Source: OMOG01 sp041485845 (GTDB lineage Bacteria; Acidobacteriota; Terriglobia; Bryobacterales; Bryobacteraceae). Taken from it: a stretch of 6,943 nucleotides of DNA. The number at the start of each line of letters is the position of its first letter. Positions within the stretch are counted from its first letter, which is position 1. Below are positions 1 through 6,238 of the stretch, one piece after another. The DNA lies in assembly GCA_041485845.1 (NCBI GenBank), contig JBGPKH010000495.1, positions 1-6,943 on the forward strand, written 5' to 3'. The position numbers and the translations under genes are program-made. Under the pieces are notes generated by a model that saw only the letters and a program-made list of their open reading frames with translations, ran no database searches and had not been told where the DNA came from.

Positions 1-297
1 ACCATCGGTCTGTCTGGCTTCATCCCAGTCGGCGGACTGGCCACCTTCGTTTTCCTATCGAGGCCGAATCGGGTTCACTTGCGTTACGGCTCGCGTGTTC
101 GCCTCCCGACTCACCCGCAGCATTGCTGCTGCTCGCGCTCGTTCGGCTACATGCTGAACAGGCAATTTACATGGTGAACTCCTTTCAGTTCACAAGATCA
201 GCCAGGCTTATCCTGGCATACCGACCGTAAGGGAGCGGTCGGCGGGTGAGGATTTCCCGAATCCGTGTAAGCACCCGTGTAACGCGAGTGCCCGCGG
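1..297 (-). ncRNA. Probable group II intron domain I fragment, continuing off the left edge
   Basis: Read on the minus strand, positions 85-54 contain AACGCAAG followed by CGATT, six bases, then CGATAGG. From memory this matches the order and spacing of the domain I segment carrying exon-binding site 1 in bacterial group II introns such as Lactococcus Ll.LtrB. If correct, EBS1 lies near 61-71. The surroundings are packed with perfect inverted repeats suited to a folded RNA: 25-30/35-40, 117-121/125-129, 174-180/187-193, 201-206/212-217, 221-227/236-242, and 243-248/272-277 enclosing 250-254/260-264. No coding frame is convincing. The intron would be transcribed leftwards, with its reverse transcriptase (if any), domain V and domain VI beyond position 1. 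The right boundary is uncertain: no clear GUGYG start was found, so the 5' end may be truncated. The motif and hairpins are seen; the family call is inference. Confidence 0.5.
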
Positions 298-318
298 TTC
301 TTTAGTAAGGGATGAGGG

Positions 319-324
319 AGGAGG
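319..324 (+). promoter_or_regulatory. Strong Shine-Dalgarno site fixing the start of the first gene
   Basis: A perfect AGGAGG lies eight bases before the ATG at 333. It sits inside the codons that follow the in-frame ATG at 312, so it supports 333 (or the adjacent ATG at 336) as the true start rather than 312. Starting at 333 also puts a clean signal peptide at the N-terminus. No promoter with recognisable -35 and -10 boxes was seen upstream. Confidence 0.8.
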
Positions 325-332
325 GATACAAC

Positions 333-1736
333 ATGATGAATCGGGTGGTAGTCTTCCTGGCTGTCTTCGCCGGCACGACGCGGGCGCAGCCCCAGACCGC
401 GACTGTCGACACCGTCGACGCCGCGGTGAACTCCGCCATCTCCAATCCCAACGACCGGGCGACGGCTCTTTGCGATCTCCATGCGGCATTGTGGGGGGGC
501 TACCGCGTTCGTACGTTTGTTCCGCGAACCTCGGCCACCGGCAGCCAGCCGCTGATCATTCAGATCGCCGGCGGCATCCTCACGGTGCAAGTGAACCCGT
601 CGCCGACTACCGACCCCAGCGCATTCTCATTGAAAGACGGGATCGTTTTTCTGCCCGATCGGGACGTGGCCTTCGGTAAGGGCATCCCGTTCTGGATCGG
701 CGACGTCACGCCGGTGGATGCCGGCAGGTTTCGGTATACGCTGTATTCGAACCCGTCGGTCCCTGCCGCCGCGGCGTATGGCATCTTTGAATCGCGCTAC
801 ACGGGTGGGGGCAGCGTTGGCTTTCCAAACAATTTCACATCGAGCCCTCAACCGCAGACCTTTGTGGGTGGGGTGAGCGTGCTGGACCCGGTCAGAGAAA
901 CCTATCTTTATGCCGGGGGACGCTCAGGCTGCCCGATCAGCAATACCGTGGATCTATGGGCGGCGAGCGTCAATGCCCCGACCCTGCGCCGCCACCTGCC
1001 GGTATTACAAGCCTTCGACAACGGCGAGAAAATCTCCTCGGGAGGCTGGATCCAAATCTTCGGCGAAAAGCTCTCAAACACCACGCGATCCTGGCGCAGC
1101 GACGATTTCCAGGGTGCGCAGGCGCCTACCTCGCTCGATGGCGTGAGCGTCAACATGAACGGCCGGCCCGCCTTCGTGAGCTACATCAGCCCGAACCAAA
1201 TTAACGCGCAGGTTCCGGACGATATCACCCTGGGGTCCGTGGCTGTGGAAGTGGCCAATGCCAAAGGTAAGGGGACTCAGATGGTGGCCTACGGCGGAAC
1301 CGGTGGGGCGCAGAAGTTTGCGGCGTCGCCGGCGCTGTTGACCACTCCCGCCTTTCTGGCAAACGGCAAGCAGTACCTGGCAGCGGTGTTTCCCGACCTC
1401 ACGACGTTTGTAGGCCCCGAGAATCTGATCCCCGGCGCCCGGTCGCGGCCGGCCAGGCCCGGCGAAACTATTGTTGTTTACGCCGTGGGGTGCGGTGCGA
1501 CATCGCCCCCAACCTCCGCCGGCCAGGTGCTAGCCGAATCGCGGCCGCTGGCACTGCCGTACACCATCACCATCGGACAGGCCGCGGCCCAAGCTCAGGG
1601 ATTCCTGGCGGGAGGGGCCATCGGGCTCTGTCAATTCAACATTACGGTGCCGGACGTTGCCGATGGCGACGTGCCGGTCAGTGCCAGCGTCGCCGGGGTG
1701 GCTGCGGCAGCGTTGTTCACTGTGGTGCGCCGGTAG
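333..1736 (+). CDS. Exported protein with Solibacter-type C-terminal domain (TIGR03437-like)
   Basis: 467 residues from the ATG at 333, chosen because AGGAGG lies eight bases upstream; an in-frame ATG at 312 would place that site inside the gene. Residues 1-17 are hydrophobic and end in a plausible signal peptidase site (TRA/QPQ), so the protein is probably exported. Residues about 20-221 match no family I recognise; they look beta-rich and contain Cys47 and Cys200. Residues about 222-467 carry the hallmarks of the Solibacter C-terminal domain: GGWIQIFGEKLS near the start, then YISPNQINAQVPDD, YAVGCGATSP and FNITVP. Cys387 and Cys433 within it could form a disulfide. The domain's function is unknown; its beta-sandwich look suggests adhesion or surface anchoring, which is inference. 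This is the first of three same-strand genes, 37 nt before the next, and probably co-transcribed with them. Export and the C-terminal family are fairly sure; function is not. Confidence 0.88.
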   Translation: MMNRVVVFLAVFAGTTRAQPQTATVDTVDAAVNSAISNPNDRATALCDLHAALWGGYRVRTFVPRTSATGSQPLIIQIAGGILTVQVNPSPTTDPSAFSLKDGIVFLPDRDVAFGKGIPFWIGDVTPVDAGRFRYTLYSNPSVPAAAAYGIFESRYTGGGSVGFPNNFTSSPQPQTFVGGVSVLDPVRETYLYAGGRSGCPISNTVDLWAASVNAPTLRRHLPVLQAFDNGEKISSGGWIQIFGEKLSNTTRSWRSDDFQGAQAPTSLDGVSVNMNGRPAFVSYISPNQINAQVPDDITLGSVAVEVANAKGKGTQMVAYGGTGGAQKFAASPALLTTPAFLANGKQYLAAVFPDLTTFVGPENLIPGARSRPARPGETIVVYAVGCGATSPPTSAGQVLAESRPLALPYTITIGQAAAQAQGFLAGGAIGLCQFNITVPDVADGDVPVSASVAGVAAAALFTVVRR

Positions 1737-1761
1737 GGAGAACAAAACTGTCCGGTACGAC

Positions 1762-1767
1762 AAGGAG
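1762..1767 (+). promoter_or_regulatory. Shine-Dalgarno site of the SBBP repeat gene
   Basis: AAGGAG is placed six bases before the ATG at 1774. The same frame is open back to 1657, inside the preceding gene, but only the ATG at 1774 has this site and is followed by a typical signal peptide, so it decides the start. Confidence 0.75.
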
Positions 1768-1773
1768 AAGACG

Positions 1774-3318
1774 ATGAAATTGACAGCTTCCATAACTCTG
1801 ACAGCGAGTCTGGCCCTGATGTTGGTCGCGATATCTCCCGTTAGAAAGCCCGGCATGGTCTCTACCGGGATACCTGGAGCAGCCAGAGGGCGAACGATCG
1901 AGGCCTACAGAAAACTGCCTCTCGTCTTCGAGGCGAACAGCGGGCAGAGCGATGGAGAAGTGATATTCTTTTCGCGGGGCAACGGCTACAACATTTTTTT
2001 GACGGCGACAGAGACCGTGCTTTCAAACGGTGTGCGCATCAAGCTGCTGCACTCCAATCCGGCGCCGGAGGTTCAAGGGCTGGAAAAGGCGACAGGCGTG
2101 AGCCACTACCTCGGCAACGATCCGGCGAAGTGGCGCACTCGCATTTCGCGCTATGCCCGCGTGCGCTACCGGTCGGTATACCCCGGCGTGGACCTGCTCT
2201 ACTATGGCAACCAGCAGAATTTCGAGCACGATTTCGTGGTAGCGCCCGGGGCAGACCCGCGTCAGATTCGCTTTGCCATAACCGGTGCGGATCAGGTGGA
2301 GCTTCTGGTCGAGGGCGATCTGGTAGTCCGTGTGGCGGACGGCGAATTGCTCCTGCGAAAACCAACGGTCTATCAGGGCGGTGCCCACGCCCGGCGGCAA
2401 ATCGCCGGACAGTACAGGTTGTCGGCAGGCAATGAGGTAAGTCTTGACATTGGGGAGTATGACGCGACACAGCCGCTGGTAATCGACCCTGTATTGGTGT
2501 ACTCCACTTACCTGGGTGGGAGTTTGGCGGAACGATTCCCTAGCGTAGTAGTGGATAGCGCAGGCAACGCCTACGTGGCGGGAAGCACCAGCTCGCTGGA
2601 TTTCCCCACAGCCAATGCATTGCAGCCAAAACATGGGAATAATGCCGGCAACAACATCTTCGTGACTAAGCTGAGCGCCGATGGCCGCCTGGTCTTCTCC
2701 ACTTACCTGGGCGGCACGTCCTTTCAAGGAGGTCTCATCGCCGTCGATCGCGACGGCAATGTATACTTTGGGTACTTTGGGTCTTCATCAACTGCCGCGG
2801 CCGACTTCGCGGTCACTGAGAACGCCTTTCAGCGCGCCTATGGCGGCGGCACAAACGATGTTTGGATGGGTAAGCTCAGTCCGGACGGGGCGAAACTCCT
2901 GTATGGCACCTACCTCGGCGGCAGCGGACGTGACCGCCTGCTTGCACTTACCGTGGACGCCCAGGGCAATGCCATCGGCGTCGGAGAAACCATGTCGTCC
3001 GACTTTCCCACGACGGCCGCAGTGCAGTCGAATCTCCGCGGCACCAGCAACGGCTTCGTGACGCAACTGAGCGCCGACGGCTCCAAAATGGTTTACTCCA
3101 CTTACCTGGGAGGCAGCCGCGATGACCGCGCTTTTTGGGTTACCCTCGACGCTCAAGGGAGCGCCTACGTCGTTGGCCGCGCTTCCTCAGCCGATTTTCC
3201 GGTAGTCAATGCCCTTCAGAAGACTTACGGGGGCGGCCCGGACGACGGCTTCGTGGCGAAACTGAGCGCCGACGGCAAGCTCGTTTTTTTCCACTTTTTT
3301 GGGTGGCGCCGGAGATGA
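1774..3318 (+). CDS. N-terminal fragment of the SBBP repeat protein as it would be translated
   Basis: Without frameshift correction, translation from 1774 gives 514 residues: signal peptide, DUF7948-like domain and four complete SBBP repeats. It then leaves the correct frame after the T7 run at 3284-3290 and adds about nine foreign residues before the TGA at 3316-3318. A four-blade product lacking the C-terminal module would probably not close into a stable propeller, although this is inference. The start is supported by AAGGAG at 1762-1767. The entry is given separately because an automated gene caller would report this frame. Confidence 0.6.
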   Translation: MKLTASITLTASLALMLVAISPVRKPGMVSTGIPGAARGRTIEAYRKLPLVFEANSGQSDGEVIFFSRGNGYNIFLTATETVLSNGVRIKLLHSNPAPEVQGLEKATGVSHYLGNDPAKWRTRISRYARVRYRSVYPGVDLLYYGNQQNFEHDFVVAPGADPRQIRFAITGADQVELLVEGDLVVRVADGELLLRKPTVYQGGAHARRQIAGQYRLSAGNEVSLDIGEYDATQPLVIDPVLVYSTYLGGSLAERFPSVVVDSAGNAYVAGSTSSLDFPTANALQPKHGNNAGNNIFVTKLSADGRLVFSTYLGGTSFQGGLIAVDRDGNVYFGYFGSSSTAAADFAVTENAFQRAYGGGTNDVWMGKLSPDGAKLLYGTYLGGSGRDRLLALTVDAQGNAIGVGETMSSDFPTTAAVQSNLRGTSNGFVTQLSADGSKMVYSTYLGGSRDDRAFWVTLDAQGSAYVVGRASSADFPVVNALQKTYGGGPDDGFVAKLSADGKLVFFHFFGWRRR

Positions 3319-3531
3319 CTCTGCGAGTGGAATCGCGCGGGATGCGGCGGGCAACATCTATGTCACGGGCGCCACTAATTCCGTAGATTTTCCCATCAGG
3401 AACGCCATACAGGGTGACCTCGGTGGTGGCACATGCGGGGCCCCGGCAAGGCTGTGCCTTGACGCTTACTTGACAAAGCTCACCCCTGACGGCTCCGCTA
3501 TTATCTTTTCCACTTACTTCGGCGGGAGCGG

Positions 3532-3547
3532 GGACGACAGGACGACA
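3532..3547 (+). repeat. 8-bp tandem duplication that breaks the reading frame
   Basis: GGACGACA occurs twice in direct succession (3532-3539 and 3540-3547). Removing one copy restores the repeat motif YFGGSGDDNAIEDTG, matching the GGSGDD pattern of the sister blades. With both copies the frame shifts after the GDD residues. It looks like a replication-slippage duplication or an assembly artefact. Confidence 0.85.
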
Positions 3548-3576
3548 ACGCAATCGAGGATACCGGCCTCATCGCC

Positions 3577-4572
3577 GTGGATGCGGGGAGCTACGTGTAC
3601 ATCGCCGGCCTGACCTCCTCGCTCGATTTTCCGACATTCAACGCCATCCAGCCGGCCTACGGTGGCGCACCTTCCGACGGCTTCGTGGCCGCGCTCACCC
3701 CGGATGGCTCCACACTGATCTATGCCACCTATTTGGGCGGAAGCGGCACGGACCTTGTCAGCGGGTTGGTGTCCGACGGCGCCGGCAATGTTTACCTCGC
3801 CGGTCACACTACTTCCTCCGACTTCCCTATCGCGAATGCAGTGCAGGGGACTTTCGGGGGCGTCCCCACCGATGCCACAGTGACCAAGATCGGGCCCGCT
3901 TCCCCCTACTGCGCGGTTTCCACTGCAAATCGAAATGCGCCGCTCGCTGTGGAGTCCCTGGCCTCGTTTTTCGGCTCGGGCCTGGTGAAGGATGCGGCTA
4001 CTGCCAACCCGCAATCGCCCTCCACAAGCCTCGGGGGAATCAGCATCCGCGTACGCGATAGCAACGGCGTGGCGCGACTGTCACCCTTGCTGTATGTTTC
4101 GCCCTCGCAGATCAACTTCGAGGTGCCGGATGGGACTGCCCCCGGCAACGCCACGCTGGAAGTGGTGAACGCGCCTACCTCCGTGCCGCCGGTGGTTGTG
4201 CCGATCCGAAACCTGGCGCCCGGACTATTCACCTTAAAGAGCAACATGGCCGCGGCGTACGGCGTGCGCGTGGAAACGAATGGGACACAGACGGTGCTGC
4301 CCCCAGGAAGCCCGATCGTAATTGACGACCGGACGATTGACCTGGTTCTGTTCGGGACCGGGATCCGCGGGCGATCGTCGCTGGCAAACGTTCGATGCAC
4401 GATCGGCGGCGTCAGCGTCCCTGTAGAATATGTCGGGCCGGGCGGCGCCGTACCGGGCCTGGACCAGGTGAACGTGCGCTTGACGACTACTCTCAAGGGA
4501 AACACCGACGGACACTTGATATTGACCGTGGACGGCATTGTTGCCAACGTCGTGATGGTTGATGTTCGTTAA
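3577..4572 (+). CDS. C-terminal fragment of the SBBP repeat protein (remnant frame)
   Basis: This open frame lies after the second frameshift and is in the same frame as the N-terminal part of the gene. It holds most of blade six, all of blade seven (opening YLGGSGTD at 3730) and the whole Solibacter-type C-terminal module (about 3919-4569; ESLASFFGSGL, LYVSPSQINFEVP, LVLFGTGIRGRSS, VPGLDQVNV, ending VANVVMVDVR). The open stretch begins at 3490; the first usable start is a GTG at 3577 with no convincing ribosome binding site and no signal peptide. Independent expression as an exported protein is therefore unlikely; it is best read as the tail of the broken gene. Confidence 0.5.
   Translation: MDAGSYVYIAGLTSSLDFPTFNAIQPAYGGAPSDGFVAALTPDGSTLIYATYLGGSGTDLVSGLVSDGAGNVYLAGHTTSSDFPIANAVQGTFGGVPTDATVTKIGPASPYCAVSTANRNAPLAVESLASFFGSGLVKDAATANPQSPSTSLGGISIRVRDSNGVARLSPLLYVSPSQINFEVPDGTAPGNATLEVVNAPTSVPPVVVPIRNLAPGLFTLKSNMAAAYGVRVETNGTQTVLPPGSPIVIDDRTIDLVLFGTGIRGRSSLANVRCTIGGVSVPVEYVGPGGAVPGLDQVNVRLTTTLKGNTDGHLILTVDGIVANVVMVDVR
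3941..4572 (+). repeat. Direct repeat copy A: C-terminal module of the SBBP gene
   Basis: This 632-bp stretch aligns without gaps to 5561-6192 at a constant offset of 1620 bp. By hand count the encoded proteins share about 136 of 210 residues. The DNA match is closest near the 3' end, where both copies end in codons for VANVVxVDVR. It marks a duplicated protein module rather than a mobile element; no inverted ends or target duplications were seen. Confidence 0.8.
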
Positions 4573-4614
4573 GGGTCCCAGAGAGGACGCTGAGGCCTTG
4601 GAAGGGAAAGAGAA

Positions 4615-6192
4615 ATGAAGATTCCAAAAAGTCCCATTCTGTGTGTTCTAACGGCAGGCCTCGGTCTGGCTCAGTCGGCCGGTTGGTCTCAGCTAGACTC
4701 GGTGCCACCTGGCTTTGGTCTTAGCGCTTTGGCCGCTCTGGACGCCAACACCGTGGTCGCGGTGGGATCGGCCATATTGCGGACCACGGACGGAGGCATC
4801 ACCTGGACGGTGGCGAGTACCGCCAAGTTCATCAGCGCCGTGTCCTTCTGCGACGCCAGGACCGGCTCGGCGGTGGGAGCTTCCGGCACGATCTTGCGGA
4901 CCACGGACGGAGGCACTACCTGGACAGAGCAGTCAAGCGGCACGACCCGGCCGCTTTATGGCATCAAGCTGCTCGACGCGAGTATCGGCGTCGCGGTAGG
5001 ACAGAACGGCGTCATCCTGCGGACCACTGACGGAGGCGCCACCTGGAACCAGGTAATGGTCGGCGGGCCGGACTTGTGGGCCATCTCTTTCGCGGATTCC
5101 CAAACCGGAATCGCTGTCGGAGACATGAGTTTGATACGCCGCACTACGGATGGCGGCGTCACCTGGAAAACTCTCAATAACGGCGACCGCCTGCTTGGCG
5201 GCATCCGCGCCATCTCCCTGACAGACGGCGATACCGGAATCGCAATGGCAGGCAAAGGTATCCTGCGCACTACGGACGGCGGCCTGAGCTGGGCACTCCA
5301 TTTGAGCAGTAATGCATTCTACGGCGTTTTTTTCACCGATCCGAACACAGGGGCCGCGGTGGGATTCCGGGCGATCCTGCGGACCACCGACGGTGGCGTC
5401 ACCTGGAGGGAACAGGCACGCATCGTGAACCAGCTTGATGGTATTGAATTCTCTGACGCACTCACCGGATGGGCAGTAGGGTCGAAGAGTACAATCTTCC
5501 ACACGACCACCGGCGGCGAGCCCGGCACCATTGCCGTGTCGAGCGCGACGCTGAAGACGCCGCTGGCGCCGGAATCCCTGGCATCTCTTCGTGGGTCCGG
5601 ATTAGCGTACTATTCCGAGTCGGCCGATCCGAAGTCGCCCTCCACGAAACTTGCCGGAATCAACGTGCGGGTCCGCGACAGCACCGGGGCCGAGCGTCTG
5701 GCGCCGTTGAGCTATGTATCGCCAACGCGCGTCGACTTTGTGGTGCCTGCGGGAACTGCCGCGGGAGATGCCGTCCTGGAAGTCCTGCACGGCGACGTGA
5801 CGCTGCCCGCTGTGGCGGCACAGGTCCGTAGTGTCTCACCTGGGCTCTTCACGTCTTGGGGAACCATGGCTGCGGCGTACGCCGTTCGAATCGAAGCCGA
5901 TGGGAGGCAGACCGTGTTGCCCGCCGGCAGCGCGATCGTCCTGGACGACCGTCCGGTGAACCTGGTCCTGTTCGGCACCGGAATTCGCAACCGGTCGTCG
6001 CTGGGCAATGTGCGATGCACCATCGGCGGCATCGTTGTGCCGGTGGAGTATGCCGGGCCGGGCGGCGACATTCCGGGCCTGGATCAGGTGAACGTGCACC
6101 TGACGAGTGCCCTGAGGGGAGGCGCCGACGGACACCTGGTATTGACCGTGGATGGTATCGTTGCCAACGTCGTGTTGGTGGATGTTCGTTGA
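4615..6192 (+). CDS. Secreted seven-Asp-box (YCF48/BNR-like) propeller protein with Solibacter C-terminal domain
   Basis: 525 residues from the ATG at 4615, preceded by a modest AAGGG at 4602-4606. Residues 1 to about 22 form a signal peptide (hydrophobic core PILCVLTAGLGLA). Residues about 23-305 carry Asp-box repeats with core TTDGGxTW at nucleotides 4783-4806, 4900-4923, 5023-5046, 5143-5166, 5269-5292 and 5383-5406, plus a degenerate seventh (TTTGGE) from 5503. The spacing of about 38-42 residues and seven copies fit a single propeller of the YCF48/sortilin-like BNR type. YCF48 itself helps assemble photosystem II in phototrophs; that role is not implied here. Residues about 315-525 are the Solibacter-type C-terminal module (ESLASLRGSGL, SYVSPTRVDFVVP, LVLFGTGIRNRSS), close to that of the preceding gene. 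It begins 42 nt after that gene, so co-transcription is likely. The frame is intact. Location outside the cytoplasm is likely; binding partner and function are unknown. Confidence 0.92.
   Translation: MKIPKSPILCVLTAGLGLAQSAGWSQLDSVPPGFGLSALAALDANTVVAVGSAILRTTDGGITWTVASTAKFISAVSFCDARTGSAVGASGTILRTTDGGTTWTEQSSGTTRPLYGIKLLDASIGVAVGQNGVILRTTDGGATWNQVMVGGPDLWAISFADSQTGIAVGDMSLIRRTTDGGVTWKTLNNGDRLLGGIRAISLTDGDTGIAMAGKGILRTTDGGLSWALHLSSNAFYGVFFTDPNTGAAVGFRAILRTTDGGVTWREQARIVNQLDGIEFSDALTGWAVGSKSTIFHTTTGGEPGTIAVSSATLKTPLAPESLASLRGSGLAYYSESADPKSPSTKLAGINVRVRDSTGAERLAPLSYVSPTRVDFVVPAGTAAGDAVLEVLHGDVTLPAVAAQVRSVSPGLFTSWGTMAAAYAVRIEADGRQTVLPAGSAIVLDDRPVNLVLFGTGIRNRSSLGNVRCTIGGIVVPVEYAGPGGDIPGLDQVNVHLTSALRGGADGHLVLTVDGIVANVVLVDVR
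5561..6192 (+). repeat. Direct repeat copy B: C-terminal module of the Asp-box gene
   Basis: Partner of 3941-4572, colinear at an offset of 1620 bp with no gaps. Differences are spread along the module, densest in its middle third and sparsest in the last 60 codons. That fits an older duplication with constrained ends, or partial gene conversion at the 3' end. Confidence 0.8.
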
Positions 6193-6195
6193 GTG

Positions 6196-6224
6196 CGCGG
6201 CTCCCGATACTTCAGAATGCCGCG
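6196..6224. terminator. Weak inverted repeat between convergent genes
   Basis: CGCGGC at 6196-6201 pairs with GCCGCG at 6219-6224 around a 17-nt loop, in the 46-nt gap between two convergent genes. The position suits a bidirectional terminator, but there is no T-run on either side and the loop is long, so the call is tentative. Confidence 0.25.
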
Positions 6225-6238
6225 TCATGGCGGTTCTC

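Larger units (their letters stand above)
1774..4572 (+). pseudogene. Frameshifted SBBP beta-propeller protein with DUF7948-like and Solibacter C-terminal domains
   Basis: The reconstructed product is about 929 residues. In order: a signal peptide (hydrophobic residues about 5-20); a DUF7948-like domain (about 48-240, from LPLVFEANSGQ to VIDPVLVYSTYLGG, including NDPAKWRT and YPGVDLLYYGNQ); seven SBBP repeats, each opening with a YLGG-type motif, at nucleotides 2509, 2704, 2911, 3103, 3296, 3515 and 3730; and the C-terminal module (about 713-929). Seven repeats fit one closed seven-bladed propeller. The frame is broken twice. A run of seven T at 3284-3290, where six are expected, turns the STFLGG motif out of frame and gives a TGA at 3316-3318. 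The tandem duplication at 3532-3547 then adds 8 bp. The net gain is 9 bp, so the last part returns to the original frame, but in-frame stops lie between the two lesions. This could be a genuine decaying gene or an assembly error. Such proteins are thought to be secreted or surface-exposed; the ligand is unknown. Confidence 0.82.

Noticed and set aside
1..177. Plus-strand open frame of 58 codons running in from the left edge and ending in TGA at 175-177
   Set aside because: It has no recognisable protein features and lies antisense to the suspected group II intron domain, overlapping several of its hairpins. It is more likely a by-product of structured RNA sequence.
167..185. Minus-strand AAAGGAG followed by ATG at the expected distance
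   Set aside because: The ATG is followed at once by TAA, so no peptide is made, and the site sits in and beside a hairpin of the suspected intron.
245..300. Possible group II intron domain V on the plus strand, because the stretch ends in CGGTTC
   Set aside because: The conserved GAAA-type tetraloop and the matching GAGCCG half of the helix are missing, and the better intron signal is on the other strand.
198..590. Minus-strand open frame of 130 codons overlapping the start of the first gene
   Set aside because: It is antisense to the signal peptide and start of a well-supported gene, has a low-complexity composition and no domain signature.
1737..1773. Possible terminator or promoter between the first two genes
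   Set aside because: The 37-nt gap holds only the ribosome binding site of the second gene; no hairpin with a T-run or promoter boxes could be seen, so read-through is the simpler reading.
2023..2727. Minus-strand open frame of 234 codons inside the SBBP gene
   Set aside because: It is antisense to the DUF7948-like domain and first propeller blade, whose protein-level conservation is clear; long antisense frames are common in GC-rich DNA.
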